From: an uncultured Eggerthellaceae bacterium
GTDB taxonomy: Bacteria; Actinomycetota; Coriobacteriia; Coriobacteriales; Eggerthellaceae
Assembly (NCBI GenBank): GCA_910577495.1
Contig: CAJTML010000115.1
Span: 1-6,519, forward strand
Reading direction: 5' to 3'
DNA: 6,519 bases
The notes below the pieces were generated by a model that saw only the letters and a program-made list of their open reading frames with translations, was not told the origin of the DNA and ran no database searches. Within the stretch, counting starts at the first letter, position 1. The number at the start of each line of letters is the position of its first letter. Of this stretch, positions 1 through 4,825 are shown one piece after another. Both the position numbers and the translations under genes were made by a program.

Positions 1-70
1 GATCATTCGACGCCATGGCAAAGTGCTCGTTATTTGCGAGAACCCGCGCCATAAGCAGCGTCAGGGCTAG
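1..70 (+). CDS. rpmJ: 50S ribosomal protein L36 (bL36), 3' end only
   Basis: The reading frame from base 2 gives 22 residues ending IIRRHGKVLVICENPRHKQRQG and a TAG stop at 68-70, which is the conserved second half of bL36. The start lies upstream of the window. L36 is a tiny zinc-ribbon protein of the large ribosomal subunit. The visible cysteine (CENPRH) and the histidine five residues later are the last two ligands of its usual Cys3His zinc site; the first two cysteines would be outside the window. Its stop is 17 bases before the rpsM start, the usual order at the head of the alpha operon. The short gap leaves no room here for an S4-binding pseudoknot leader of the E. coli type. Confidence 0.95.
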   Translation, partial: IIRRHGKVLVICENPRHKQRQG

Positions 71-87
71 GAAAGGGTTAGATATTT

Positions 88-456
88 ATGGCACGTCTTG
101 TTGGTGTCGATCTTCCTCGCGACAAGCGCATTGAGATCGCCTTGACCTACATTTACGGCATTGGCCTAACAACTTCTAAGCAGGTACTGGCAGAGACCGG
201 CGTAAACCCGGACATCCGCGTAAAGGACCTCACTGAAGATGATTTGACGAAGCTTCGCGACTACATCCAGAACAACCTCAAGGTTGAGGGTGACCTGCAT
301 CGTGAGGTTTCTCAGAACGTGAAGCGCCTCATGGAAATTGGTTGCTATCGTGGCCTTCGCCACCGTCGTGGTTTGCCTGTTCGCGGTCAGCGTACGCATA
401 CGAACGCTCGTACCCGCAAAGGTCCACGTAAGCAAATCGGCGGCAAGAAGAAGTAG
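88..456 (+). CDS. rpsM: 30S ribosomal protein S13 (uS13)
   Basis: This encodes a 122-residue protein, the normal length for bacterial uS13. S13 sits in the head of the small subunit, contacts 16S rRNA and forms bridges to the large subunit; its C-terminal tail reaches toward the P-site tRNA. The N-terminal MARLVGVDLP with RIEIALTYIYGIG at about 15-27 is the family's opening helix-turn-helix region. The strongly basic tail from about 87 (RGLRHRRGLPVRGQRTHTNA, then RTRKGPRK) is the family signature. A GAAAGGG Shine-Dalgarno at 71-77 supports the ATG at 88. The gene is followed after 12 bases by rpsK in the same operon. Nothing is missing or unusual. The long antisense frame opposite this gene and rpsK is a shadow. 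Confidence 0.98.
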   Translation: MARLVGVDLPRDKRIEIALTYIYGIGLTTSKQVLAETGVNPDIRVKDLTEDDLTKLRDYIQNNLKVEGDLHREVSQNVKRLMEIGCYRGLRHRRGLPVRGQRTHTNARTRKGPRKQIGGKKK

Positions 457-468
457 TGAGGAAGTTTC

Positions 469-864
469 ATGGCTAAGAAAAACGTACGTACGCGCATCAA
501 GCGCTCCGAGCGTAAGAACATCGCCGTGGGCGCTGCTCACATCAAGTCTACGTTCAACAATACTATCGTAAGCATCACCGATCCTCAGGGTAACGTGATT
601 TCGTGGCAATCCGCTGGCACCGTTGGCTTTAAGGGCTCTCGTAAGTCCACGCCGTTCGCTGCTCAGATGGCTGCTGAGGCTGCTGCTAAAACCGCAATGG
701 AGCATGGCCTTCGCAAAGTTGCTGTGTTCGTAAAAGGACCTGGCAGCGGTCGTGAAACGGCTATTCGCTCGCTTCAAGCAACTGGTCTTGAAATTGCAAG
801 CATTCAGGATTGCACACCTATTCCGCACAACGGTTGCCGTCCGCGCAAGCGTCGTCGCGTGTAA
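469..864 (+). CDS. rpsK: 30S ribosomal protein S11 (uS11)
   Basis: This encodes a 131-residue protein of typical uS11 length. S11 binds 16S rRNA in the platform of the small subunit near the mRNA exit path. Recognisable parts are the basic N-terminal extension (KKNVRTRIKRSERKN), the core HIKSTFNNTIVSITDPQGNV, the segment SAGTVGFKGSRKSTPFAAQ, the GPGSGRETAIRSL loop at about 90-102, and the C-terminal PHNGCRPRKRRRV. The PHNG motif (Asn121) corresponds to the Asn-Gly site that is converted to isoaspartate in E. coli S11; whether that happens here cannot be read from DNA. GAGGAAG at 458-464 is a good ribosome binding site for the ATG at 469. The gap to rpsM is 12 bases and to rpsD 19 bases. Confidence 0.98.
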   Translation: MAKKNVRTRIKRSERKNIAVGAAHIKSTFNNTIVSITDPQGNVISWQSAGTVGFKGSRKSTPFAAQMAAEAAAKTAMEHGLRKVAVFVKGPGSGRETAIRSLQATGLEIASIQDCTPIPHNGCRPRKRRRV

Positions 865-883
865 CTGAAAGGATCAATGAATT

Positions 884-1510
884 ATGGCTCGTTATACTGG
901 AGCGGACTGCCGTCTGTGCCGTCGTGAAGGAGCGAAGTTGTTCTTGAAGGGCGACCGCTGCTACACGGAAAAGTGTGCACTTGAGCGCCGCAACTATGCG
1001 CCCGGTGAGGCCGGCAAAAAGCGCATTAAGGAAAGTGAATACCGCCAGCAGTTACGTGAGAAGCAGAAGACCAAGCGTATCTATGGCGTGTTGGAGAAGC
1101 AGTTCCGTCATTACTATGACATGGCTAACCGCCAAAAGGGCGTTACCGGTGAGAACTTGCTTCGCATCTTGGAAAGCCGTCTTGACAACGTGGTATATCG
1201 TCTCGGCTTTGCGAAGTCTCGCGCAGAGGCTCGTCAGCAGGTTCGTCATGGCCACATCACGGTGAACGGTCTTCGCGTAGATATCCCGTCATACCGTGTA
1301 CGTCCTGGTGATTTGGTAGCAGTTGCTCCGAAGGCAAAGGACATGCTGGTCATCAAGAGCGCGCTTATCAGCAATGAGCGCGTGCAGGTTCCTGCTTGGC
1401 TTGAGGTTGATATCGAAAAGCTTCAGGGCAGCGTACTTGCTCTTCCGCAGCGTGATCAAATCGATCTGGACATTCGCGAGCAGCTCATCGTAGAGCTTTA
1501 CTCCAAGTAG
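884..1510 (+). CDS. rpsD: 30S ribosomal protein S4 (uS4), zinc-binding C+ form
   Basis: This encodes a 208-residue uS4, a primary 16S rRNA-binding protein that starts small-subunit assembly and lines the mRNA entry channel. The N-terminal part has Cys9, Cys12, Cys26 and Cys31 in a C-x2-C-x13-C-x4-C pattern, which marks the zinc-binding 'C+' type; many bacteria carry a cysteine-free form. The S4 RNA-binding domain covers about 98-160 (SRLDNVVYRLGFAKSRAEAR, then the HGHITVNG turn and VRPGD). The ATG at 884 has GAAAGGA at 867-873 ten bases upstream; another ATG at 877 is out of frame. The position between rpsK and rpoA matches the classical alpha operon. In E. coli S4 represses this operon by binding its mRNA leader. 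No such structure can be identified here because the operon head is outside the window. Confidence 0.98.
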   Translation: MARYTGADCRLCRREGAKLFLKGDRCYTEKCALERRNYAPGEAGKKRIKESEYRQQLREKQKTKRIYGVLEKQFRHYYDMANRQKGVTGENLLRILESRLDNVVYRLGFAKSRAEARQQVRHGHITVNGLRVDIPSYRVRPGDLVAVAPKAKDMLVIKSALISNERVQVPAWLEVDIEKLQGSVLALPQRDQIDLDIREQLIVELYSK

Positions 1511-1542
1511 TAATCGCGACCTAGTAAGGAGGCTAATCTCGC

Positions 1543-2493
1543 ATGACAGAGTTCATGAGGCCTACTGTAACAACGGAAGAAGTCAACGATACTGTCGCGC
1601 GTTTTATCGTAGAGCCGCTTGAGCGTGGCTACGGTTATACGCTCGGTAACTGCATGCGTAGGGTATTGTTGTCGTCACTGGATGGCGCGAAAGCTACCGC
1701 TATCCAAATTGAGGGCGTACAACATGAGTTCACTACGGCTGAAGGCGTTATCGAAGACATTACCGATATCGTGTTAAACGTGAAAGGACTGGTCTTCTCG
1801 GCACTCAATGATGAGGTTGAGGAGAAAACGGCTCATGTGTCAGCTGAAGGTCCTTGCACCGTAACAGGCGCTGATCTTGACATTCCTACTGAGTTTACGC
1901 TGGTCAATCCTGAGCATGTGATTGCAACGGTTGCTGATGGCGGCCAGTTGGATATGACCATTCGTATTGGTGTAGGACGCGGTTATGTGTCCGCTGAGCG
2001 CAACAAGCGCACCGAAGACCCCATCGGAGTCATCCATGTTGACTCCTTGTTCTCTCCGGTTCGTCGTTGCACGCTCAACGTTGCCGACACGCGCGTGGGA
2101 CAGCGTACTGACTACGACAAGCTTGTGCTTGAAGTGGAAACTGACGGCAGCATTGCACCGAAAGAAGCAGTATGTCGTGCAGCAAATATTATCAACCAGT
2201 ACATGGGTGCATTCCTGTCGCTGTCAGATATTGCTGGCGATGAGAATGTTGAAGTACAGTCCATCTTTGCTGAAGAGGACACTGAGTCCAATGCAGAGCT
2301 GGATAAGCAGATTGAGGATCTGGATCTGTCCGTTCGCTCTTATAACTGCTTGAAGCGTGCGGGTATTCACTCGGTACGCCAGCTGGTTGAGTTCTCTGAG
2401 AACGACTTGCTGAACATCAGAAACTTTGGTGCGAAGTCCATTGAAGAAGTGAAGGATAAGCTCATTTCTATGGACCTCAATTTGAAACTATAG
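1543..2493 (+). CDS. rpoA: DNA-directed RNA polymerase subunit alpha
   Basis: This encodes a 316-residue alpha subunit. The alpha dimer is the platform on which beta and beta' assemble, and its C-terminal domain contacts UP-element DNA and activators. The N-terminal domain (about 1-228) shows the dimerisation signature YTLGNCMRRVLLSSLDGAKA at about 32-51 and EGVIEDITDIVLNVK at 67-81. An acidic linker (AEEDTESNAELDKQIEDLDL) leads to the C-terminal helix-hairpin-helix domain, about 259-312. The DNA-contact residues fall at Arg265, Asn268, Gly296, Lys298 and Ser299, the same numbers as in E. coli. The protein ends a few residues after this domain, without the longer tail common in other actinobacteria. 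TAAGGAGG at 1525-1532 fixes the start at 1543, 10 bases on. The stop is 11 bases before rplQ. Confidence 0.98.
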   Translation: MTEFMRPTVTTEEVNDTVARFIVEPLERGYGYTLGNCMRRVLLSSLDGAKATAIQIEGVQHEFTTAEGVIEDITDIVLNVKGLVFSALNDEVEEKTAHVSAEGPCTVTGADLDIPTEFTLVNPEHVIATVADGGQLDMTIRIGVGRGYVSAERNKRTEDPIGVIHVDSLFSPVRRCTLNVADTRVGQRTDYDKLVLEVETDGSIAPKEAVCRAANIINQYMGAFLSLSDIAGDENVEVQSIFAEEDTESNAELDKQIEDLDLSVRSYNCLKRAGIHSVRQLVEFSENDLLNIRNFGAKSIEEVKDKLISMDLNLKL

Positions 2494-2504
2494 GAGAGTA
2501 CGTT

Positions 2505-3140
2505 ATGCGACACAACTACAAGGGCCGCAAGCTGGGAACTGATTTCGCCCACACCAAGGCTATGAAGAAGAGCCTGGTGAACGCCCTGTTCCTCAACGAC
2601 CGTATTAAGACGGTTGAGTCTCGCGCCAAGGAGATTCGTCCTGACGTTGACAAGATCATCACCTGGGCGAAGAAGGGTGACCTTCATTCTCGTCGTCTCG
2701 CTATTGCAGCACTGGGTGACAAAGAGCTTGTTCGCGAGATCTTTGAGAAGGTAAGCCAAGGCATGTTTTCTGATCGCCAAGGTGGCTATACCCGCATCAT
2801 GAAGCTTGGCAACCGCAAAGGCGACAACGCGCCCATGGTTATCATGGAGCTCGTGACTGAGCCGGTAGCTAAGAAAGAGGCTGCAAAGCCTGCTGCTAAG
2901 AAGGCAACCAAGAAGGCTACGCCGAAGAAGGTTGAGAAGACCGAAGAGGTTGTAGAAGAGGTTGAAGAGACCAAGGCAGCTGAAGGTGAGCAGAAAGCTG
3001 AAGAGGCTAAGGAAAACGAAGCCGCTGTAGCTGAGCACACCGAAGAAGTTCGCGAAGAGGAATTCAAGGCAGAAGAAGCAAAGGCTGAAGAGGCTGAAGC
3101 AGCTGCTGCTGAGAACGAGGAAAAAGAGAAAGCTGAATAA
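2505..3140 (+). CDS. rplQ: 50S ribosomal protein L17 (bL17) with long charged C-terminal extension
   Basis: This encodes 211 residues, against roughly 115-130 for a plain bL17. L17 lies near the polypeptide exit tunnel on the large subunit. Residues 1-118 are the normal core: MRHNYKGRKLGTDFAHTKAM at the start, RIKTVESRAKEIRPDVDKIITWA in the middle, and GGYTRIMKLGNRKGDNAPMVIMEL at the end. About 121-145 is a lysine/alanine/proline-rich basic stretch (KKEAAKPAAKKATKKATPKK). About 146-211 is a low-complexity acidic stretch of Glu, Ala and Lys that probably forms helix or disordered tail. The frame stays open with no shift, so the tail is genuine. Extended L17 tails are known in other actinobacteria. 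GGAGAG at 2493-2498, overlapping the rpoA stop, serves the ATG at 2505. It is the last gene before the terminator. Confidence 0.97.
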   Translation: MRHNYKGRKLGTDFAHTKAMKKSLVNALFLNDRIKTVESRAKEIRPDVDKIITWAKKGDLHSRRLAIAALGDKELVREIFEKVSQGMFSDRQGGYTRIMKLGNRKGDNAPMVIMELVTEPVAKKEAAKPAAKKATKKATPKKVEKTEEVVEEVEETKAAEGEQKAEEAKENEAAVAEHTEEVREEEFKAEEAKAEEAEAAAAENEEKEKAE

Positions 3141-3166
3141 GCTGATCTTTGCATCGTGACTATGTG

Positions 3167-3195
3167 AGAGGCTCGCTTTGTGCGAGCCTCTTTTT
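3167..3195 (+). terminator. Rho-independent terminator closing the alpha operon
   Basis: A perfect 10-base stem, AGAGGCTCGC (3167-3176) with GCGAGCCTCT (3182-3191), encloses a TTTGT loop and runs into five T's at 3191-3195. It begins 26 bases after the rplQ stop. No A-run lies on the other side, so it should act on the plus strand only. It also lies just upstream of ecfT, with no evident promoter in between, so readthrough could feed that gene. Confidence 0.93.
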
Positions 3196-3227
3196 GTAGC
3201 TGGCGAAAGGCAACACTGATAGCGCAC

Positions 3228-4010
3228 ATGATAGGGCAGGCAAACAACACACGTGAGACGAGGCTCGGCGTTGATCCCCGGGTTAAGCTGGTGTTGCTGC
3301 TTGTCGTGAGCATTACGCTGTTTGTGGTGGATCGCTGGTTGGGAATTGCGCTGATTGCGGCAGTGATTTTCGCCTGCATGTTTGCGTCGGGCGTTGAGCT
3401 TAGACGCTACTTCGCCCACTTAGTACCACTGTATGTGCTGCTTGGCTTCACGATCTTTTTTAGCGCCACGTCTTTTGGTCTGGAGTCTGTGGGCTTTACC
3501 GGGGAAGGTCTCAACCGCGGCTGTCTGTATGCCGCGCGTATTTTGCTTGTGGTGCTGGCTTCGCTTGTGGTGAGCTATACCACCACCGACACAGCGCTGA
3601 CCACCGCGCTTGCGCAGCTTATGGCGCCGCTTCGCAAGCTGCATGTTCCCGTGGATGATATCGCTATGACGCTTACGCTGGCACTGCGCTTCATTCCCGT
3701 GTTTGCTGATGAGCTGGAAACGCTTAAGCGCGCGCAGAGATCGCGCGGGGCGGCGCTTGACTCGGGGGGTCTTGGTGCGCGGCTGCGCGCGTGGGGAGCA
3801 ATCATGATTCCGCTGTTTGTGGGGCTTTTTCGCCGTGCTGATCAGCTTGCGCAAGCCATGGATGCGCGCTGCTATGGATTGAGCGACAAACCGCGGACGT
3901 CGCTTGCTGCGCGTGAGTTTACCTTACGAAATGGCGTCATTTTGCTTGTTGGATTGCTCTTTTGCTTTGCTGTGACATGCGCTTCTGATCTGGCGTTATT
4001 TCCAATCTAG
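3228..4010 (+). CDS. ecfT: ECF transporter transmembrane subunit, EcfT/CbiQ family
   Basis: This encodes a 260-residue membrane protein from the ATG at 3228. EcfT is the T-component of energy-coupling-factor importers: it links substrate-binding S-components to a pair of ATPases for uptake of vitamins or metal ions. Family marks are the N-terminal DPRVKLVLLL (16-25), hydrophobic spans at about 20-34, 38-54, 65-82, 100-116 and 235-252, the segment LALRFIPVFADELETLKRAQ (151-170), and two coupling motifs toward the ATPases, AQRSRGA (169-175) and MDARCYG (211-217). The start is uncertain. The frame opens further upstream, but the GTG at 3180 lies in the terminator hairpin; the only SD-like site, GAAAGG at 3205-3210, is 17 bases from the ATG and would better suit a CTG at 3216. 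No ATPase or S-component gene is adjacent. Group I (dedicated) versus group II (shared) cannot be told. Confidence 0.9.
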   Translation: MIGQANNTRETRLGVDPRVKLVLLLVVSITLFVVDRWLGIALIAAVIFACMFASGVELRRYFAHLVPLYVLLGFTIFFSATSFGLESVGFTGEGLNRGCLYAARILLVVLASLVVSYTTTDTALTTALAQLMAPLRKLHVPVDDIAMTLTLALRFIPVFADELETLKRAQRSRGAALDSGGLGARLRAWGAIMIPLFVGLFRRADQLAQAMDARCYGLSDKPRTSLAAREFTLRNGVILLVGLLFCFAVTCASDLALFPI

Positions 4011-4210
4011 GGTTCGCCAGCATACGTTGATCAAATTCATTATCGCTGAGTTGGTTGCTAAGGCGTTGAAATACCGTCAGGTTGCGGTGGTCGCGTCTGG
4101 GTGGGTCCGAACCTACAATAAAGACAGTTCATCCGAATGCAGTCTGGGCAGAGATGTGTGGCTGCAAACGAGTGATAGGTTTTATGGAACCACGCTGAAA
4201 GGAGCGCATA
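4011..4210. other. Intergenic gap between ecfT and the 78-codon gene
   Basis: No convincing gene, tRNA or terminator is seen in these 200 bases. A 63-codon frame from a TTG at 4027 has no Shine-Dalgarno and overlaps the next gene; I do not call it. A TACAAT at 4114-4119 matches a -10 box in five of six positions but has no -35 partner at the right distance. It sits next to a small hairpin, TGGGT/ACCTA (4102-4115). Either the downstream gene uses a weak promoter here, or it is read through from ecfT. Confidence 0.5.
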
Positions 4211-4447
4211 ATGACTGAGAAATTTGATGCCGCTAAAGAGGCCGAGCTTGACAAGATTGCTGCCGACGACCTTCGCCGTATTGAGCAAGAGGTAGTAGCT
4301 GAGGCAGAGGCTTCAGTTGATGACTTTGACGCAATGAAGGATGAGCAGAAGGCTGCTGATGCTGCTGAGGCTGCATTTGCTTTTGAGGCTGCTCAGGCTG
4401 CAACTGAGTCTATTGAGGCTGGCGCTGAAGATCGCTTGGAGAAGTAA
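4211..4447 (+). CDS. Small acidic alanine-rich protein, unknown function
   Basis: This encodes 78 residues, and I do not recognise the family. The start is well supported: AAAGGAG at 4198-4204 lies six bases before the ATG. By composition it has 22 Ala, 14 Glu and 10 Asp against 6 Lys and 3 Arg, a net charge of about -15, with no Cys, Pro, Trp, Tyr or His. Hydrophobic residues are spaced as in amphipathic helix (residues 13-29: LDKIAADDLRRIEQEVV), so a helical or coiled-coil protein is likely. No signal peptide or membrane segment is seen, so it is presumably cytoplasmic. Its Ala/Glu repeats resemble the acidic tail of L17 in this window in composition, not in alignable sequence. It is transcribed toward a strong terminator at 4577-4606 and stands alone between ecfT and eno. 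Confidence 0.75.
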   Translation: MTEKFDAAKEAELDKIAADDLRRIEQEVVAEAEASVDDFDAMKDEQKAADAAEAAFAFEAAQAATESIEAGAEDRLEK

Positions 4448-4485
4448 TCTGCTTGTTGCGATAAGTGAGAACTTGTCCAGACGAG

Positions 4486-4505
4486 CTTCAATTGGCCAGT
4501 TGAAG
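4486..4505. repeat. 20-base near-perfect palindrome
   Basis: CTTCAATTGGCCAGTTGAAG is symmetric at nine of ten base pairs; the single exception is a T/G pair. It starts 39 bases after the stop of the 78-codon gene and ends about 70 bases before the terminator. As DNA it has the form of a dimeric regulator site; as RNA it could only fold with a small loop. No promoter with proper spacing is evident next to it, so its role is open. Confidence 0.6.
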
Positions 4506-4576
4506 TGCGAAATGTTCTAAACTCGGCTTATGCTCTGTGTGCTTCGTGCACGTGGGTATAAGAGGACAGATTGAAG

Positions 4577-4606
4577 AGGCGGTGTCGCGTGCGGCGCCGC
4601 CTTTTT
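4577..4606 (+). terminator. Rho-independent terminator after the 78-codon gene
   Basis: An 11-base stem, AGGCGG-type arms at 4577-4587 and 4592-4602 with two G-T pairs and a CGTG tetraloop, is followed by TTTTT at 4602-4606. It lies 130 bases after the stop of the acidic-protein gene, giving that mRNA a long 3' untranslated part. It isolates eno transcription from upstream. Confidence 0.9.
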
Positions 4607-4631
4607 GTGTATGGTGAGGGTCGGGCGCGGT

Positions 4632-4691
4632 GTGCCCTGGCGCGCGTGCCCTAGCGCGCGGTGTGTGGGCGCTCGGTGTGTCCTAGCGCGC
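4632..4691. repeat. Three 14-base GC-rich direct repeats
   Basis: The unit GTGYCCTRGCGCGC occurs at 4632-4645, directly again at 4646-4659, and at 4678-4691. The copies differ at one or two positions. A related block GCKCGGTGTG occurs at 4625-4634, 4656-4665 and 4671-4680 and interlocks with them. The third copy is 18 bases beyond the second, separated by GC-rich sequence. The stretch is clearly more GC-rich than its neighbours. Confidence 0.75.
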
Positions 4692-4699
4692 GGGAGCCG

Positions 4700-4719
4700 C
4701 ACACCAGGTTGATGGTGTG
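4700..4719. repeat. Inverted repeat upstream of the eno promoter
   Basis: CACACCA (4700-4706) and TGGTGTG (4713-4719) are perfect inverted arms around GGTTGA. No T-run follows, so it is not a terminator. The GGTGTG arm also matches the repeat block at 4675-4680, so CACACC could pair with either copy. It ends about 46 bases before the extended -10 box of eno. Confidence 0.55.
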
Positions 4720-4764
4720 TATCTTGAGTAAGTGCGGTTTATGCAAGCCCCACCTGCGGGCACA

Positions 4765-4802
4765 TGGTATGATTTGAATGCTGATCTATTAGCATCCATA
4801 AT
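4765..4802 (+). promoter_or_regulatory. eno promoter region: two overlapping candidates
   Basis: Candidate one is an extended -10, TGGTATGAT at 4765-4773, with no good -35; transcription would begin near 4780. Candidate two has TTGAAT at 4774-4779 and CATAAT at 4797-4802 with an ideal 17-base spacer, starting near 4809 and leaving a short leader. They follow the terminator at 4577-4606, so eno has its own promoter. Which one is used cannot be decided by reading. Confidence 0.6.
4778..4795. promoter_or_regulatory. Inverted repeat in the eno promoter spacer / leader
   Basis: ATGCTGATCTATTAGCAT forms a 7-base-pair stem (one G-T pair) around TCTA. It fills almost the whole spacer between the -35 and -10 boxes of the second eno promoter candidate, which is where a repressor or a MerR-like regulator would bind. 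If transcription starts near 4780 from the first candidate, the same bases would be a hairpin at the 5' end of the mRNA. Confidence 0.45.
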
Positions 4803-4825
4803 CCTTATCGCTCGAGGAGGCATTC

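Larger units (their letters stand above)
4448..4825. other. 378-base gene-free region between the acidic-protein gene and eno
   Basis: No coding frame here is credible. In order it holds a near-palindrome at 4486-4505, an 8-base palindrome CGTGCACG at 4545-4552 within a weak hairpin, an intrinsic terminator at 4577-4606, GC-rich direct repeats at 4625-4691, an inverted repeat at 4700-4719, and the eno promoter region at 4765-4802 with the ribosome binding site at 4814-4820. A 61-codon antisense frame opened by the repeats is not called. Confidence 0.85.

Noticed and set aside
71..87. S4-binding pseudoknot leader before rpsM
   Set aside because: The gap after rpmJ is only 17 bases, filled by the ribosome binding site; any such leader would have to be upstream of the window.
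166..828. 220-codon antisense frame opposite rpsM and rpsK
   Set aside because: It is fully opposite two certain ribosomal protein genes and resembles no family known to me; it arises from codon bias.
2367..3419. 350-codon antisense frame opposite rpoA end, rplQ and ecfT start
   Set aside because: It spans three conserved plus-strand features and a terminator, and its Ser/Leu/Phe-rich sequence is the mirror of the Lys/Glu codons of the L17 tail. It has no recognisable domain.
4101..4200. Possible tRNA or riboswitch in the gap after ecfT
   Set aside because: GTTCATCCGAATGC looks loosely like a T-arm, and TGCAG/CTGCA arms exist, but no cloverleaf or known riboswitch core can be assembled.
4027..4218. 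63-codon frame from a TTG between ecfT and the acidic-protein gene
   Set aside because: It has no Shine-Dalgarno and a rare start codon, its residue composition is unconvincing, and it overlaps the well-supported start at 4211. A decayed gene cannot be excluded.
4058..4288. 76-codon antisense frame with several cysteines
   Set aside because: The CPDC and CLYC pairs look like a zinc motif at first, but the frame overlaps the supported acidic-protein gene and lacks a ribosome binding site.
4517..4702. 61-codon antisense frame rich in Arg, Pro, His and Thr
   Set aside because: It is produced by the GC-rich direct repeats and runs back through the terminator hairpin.
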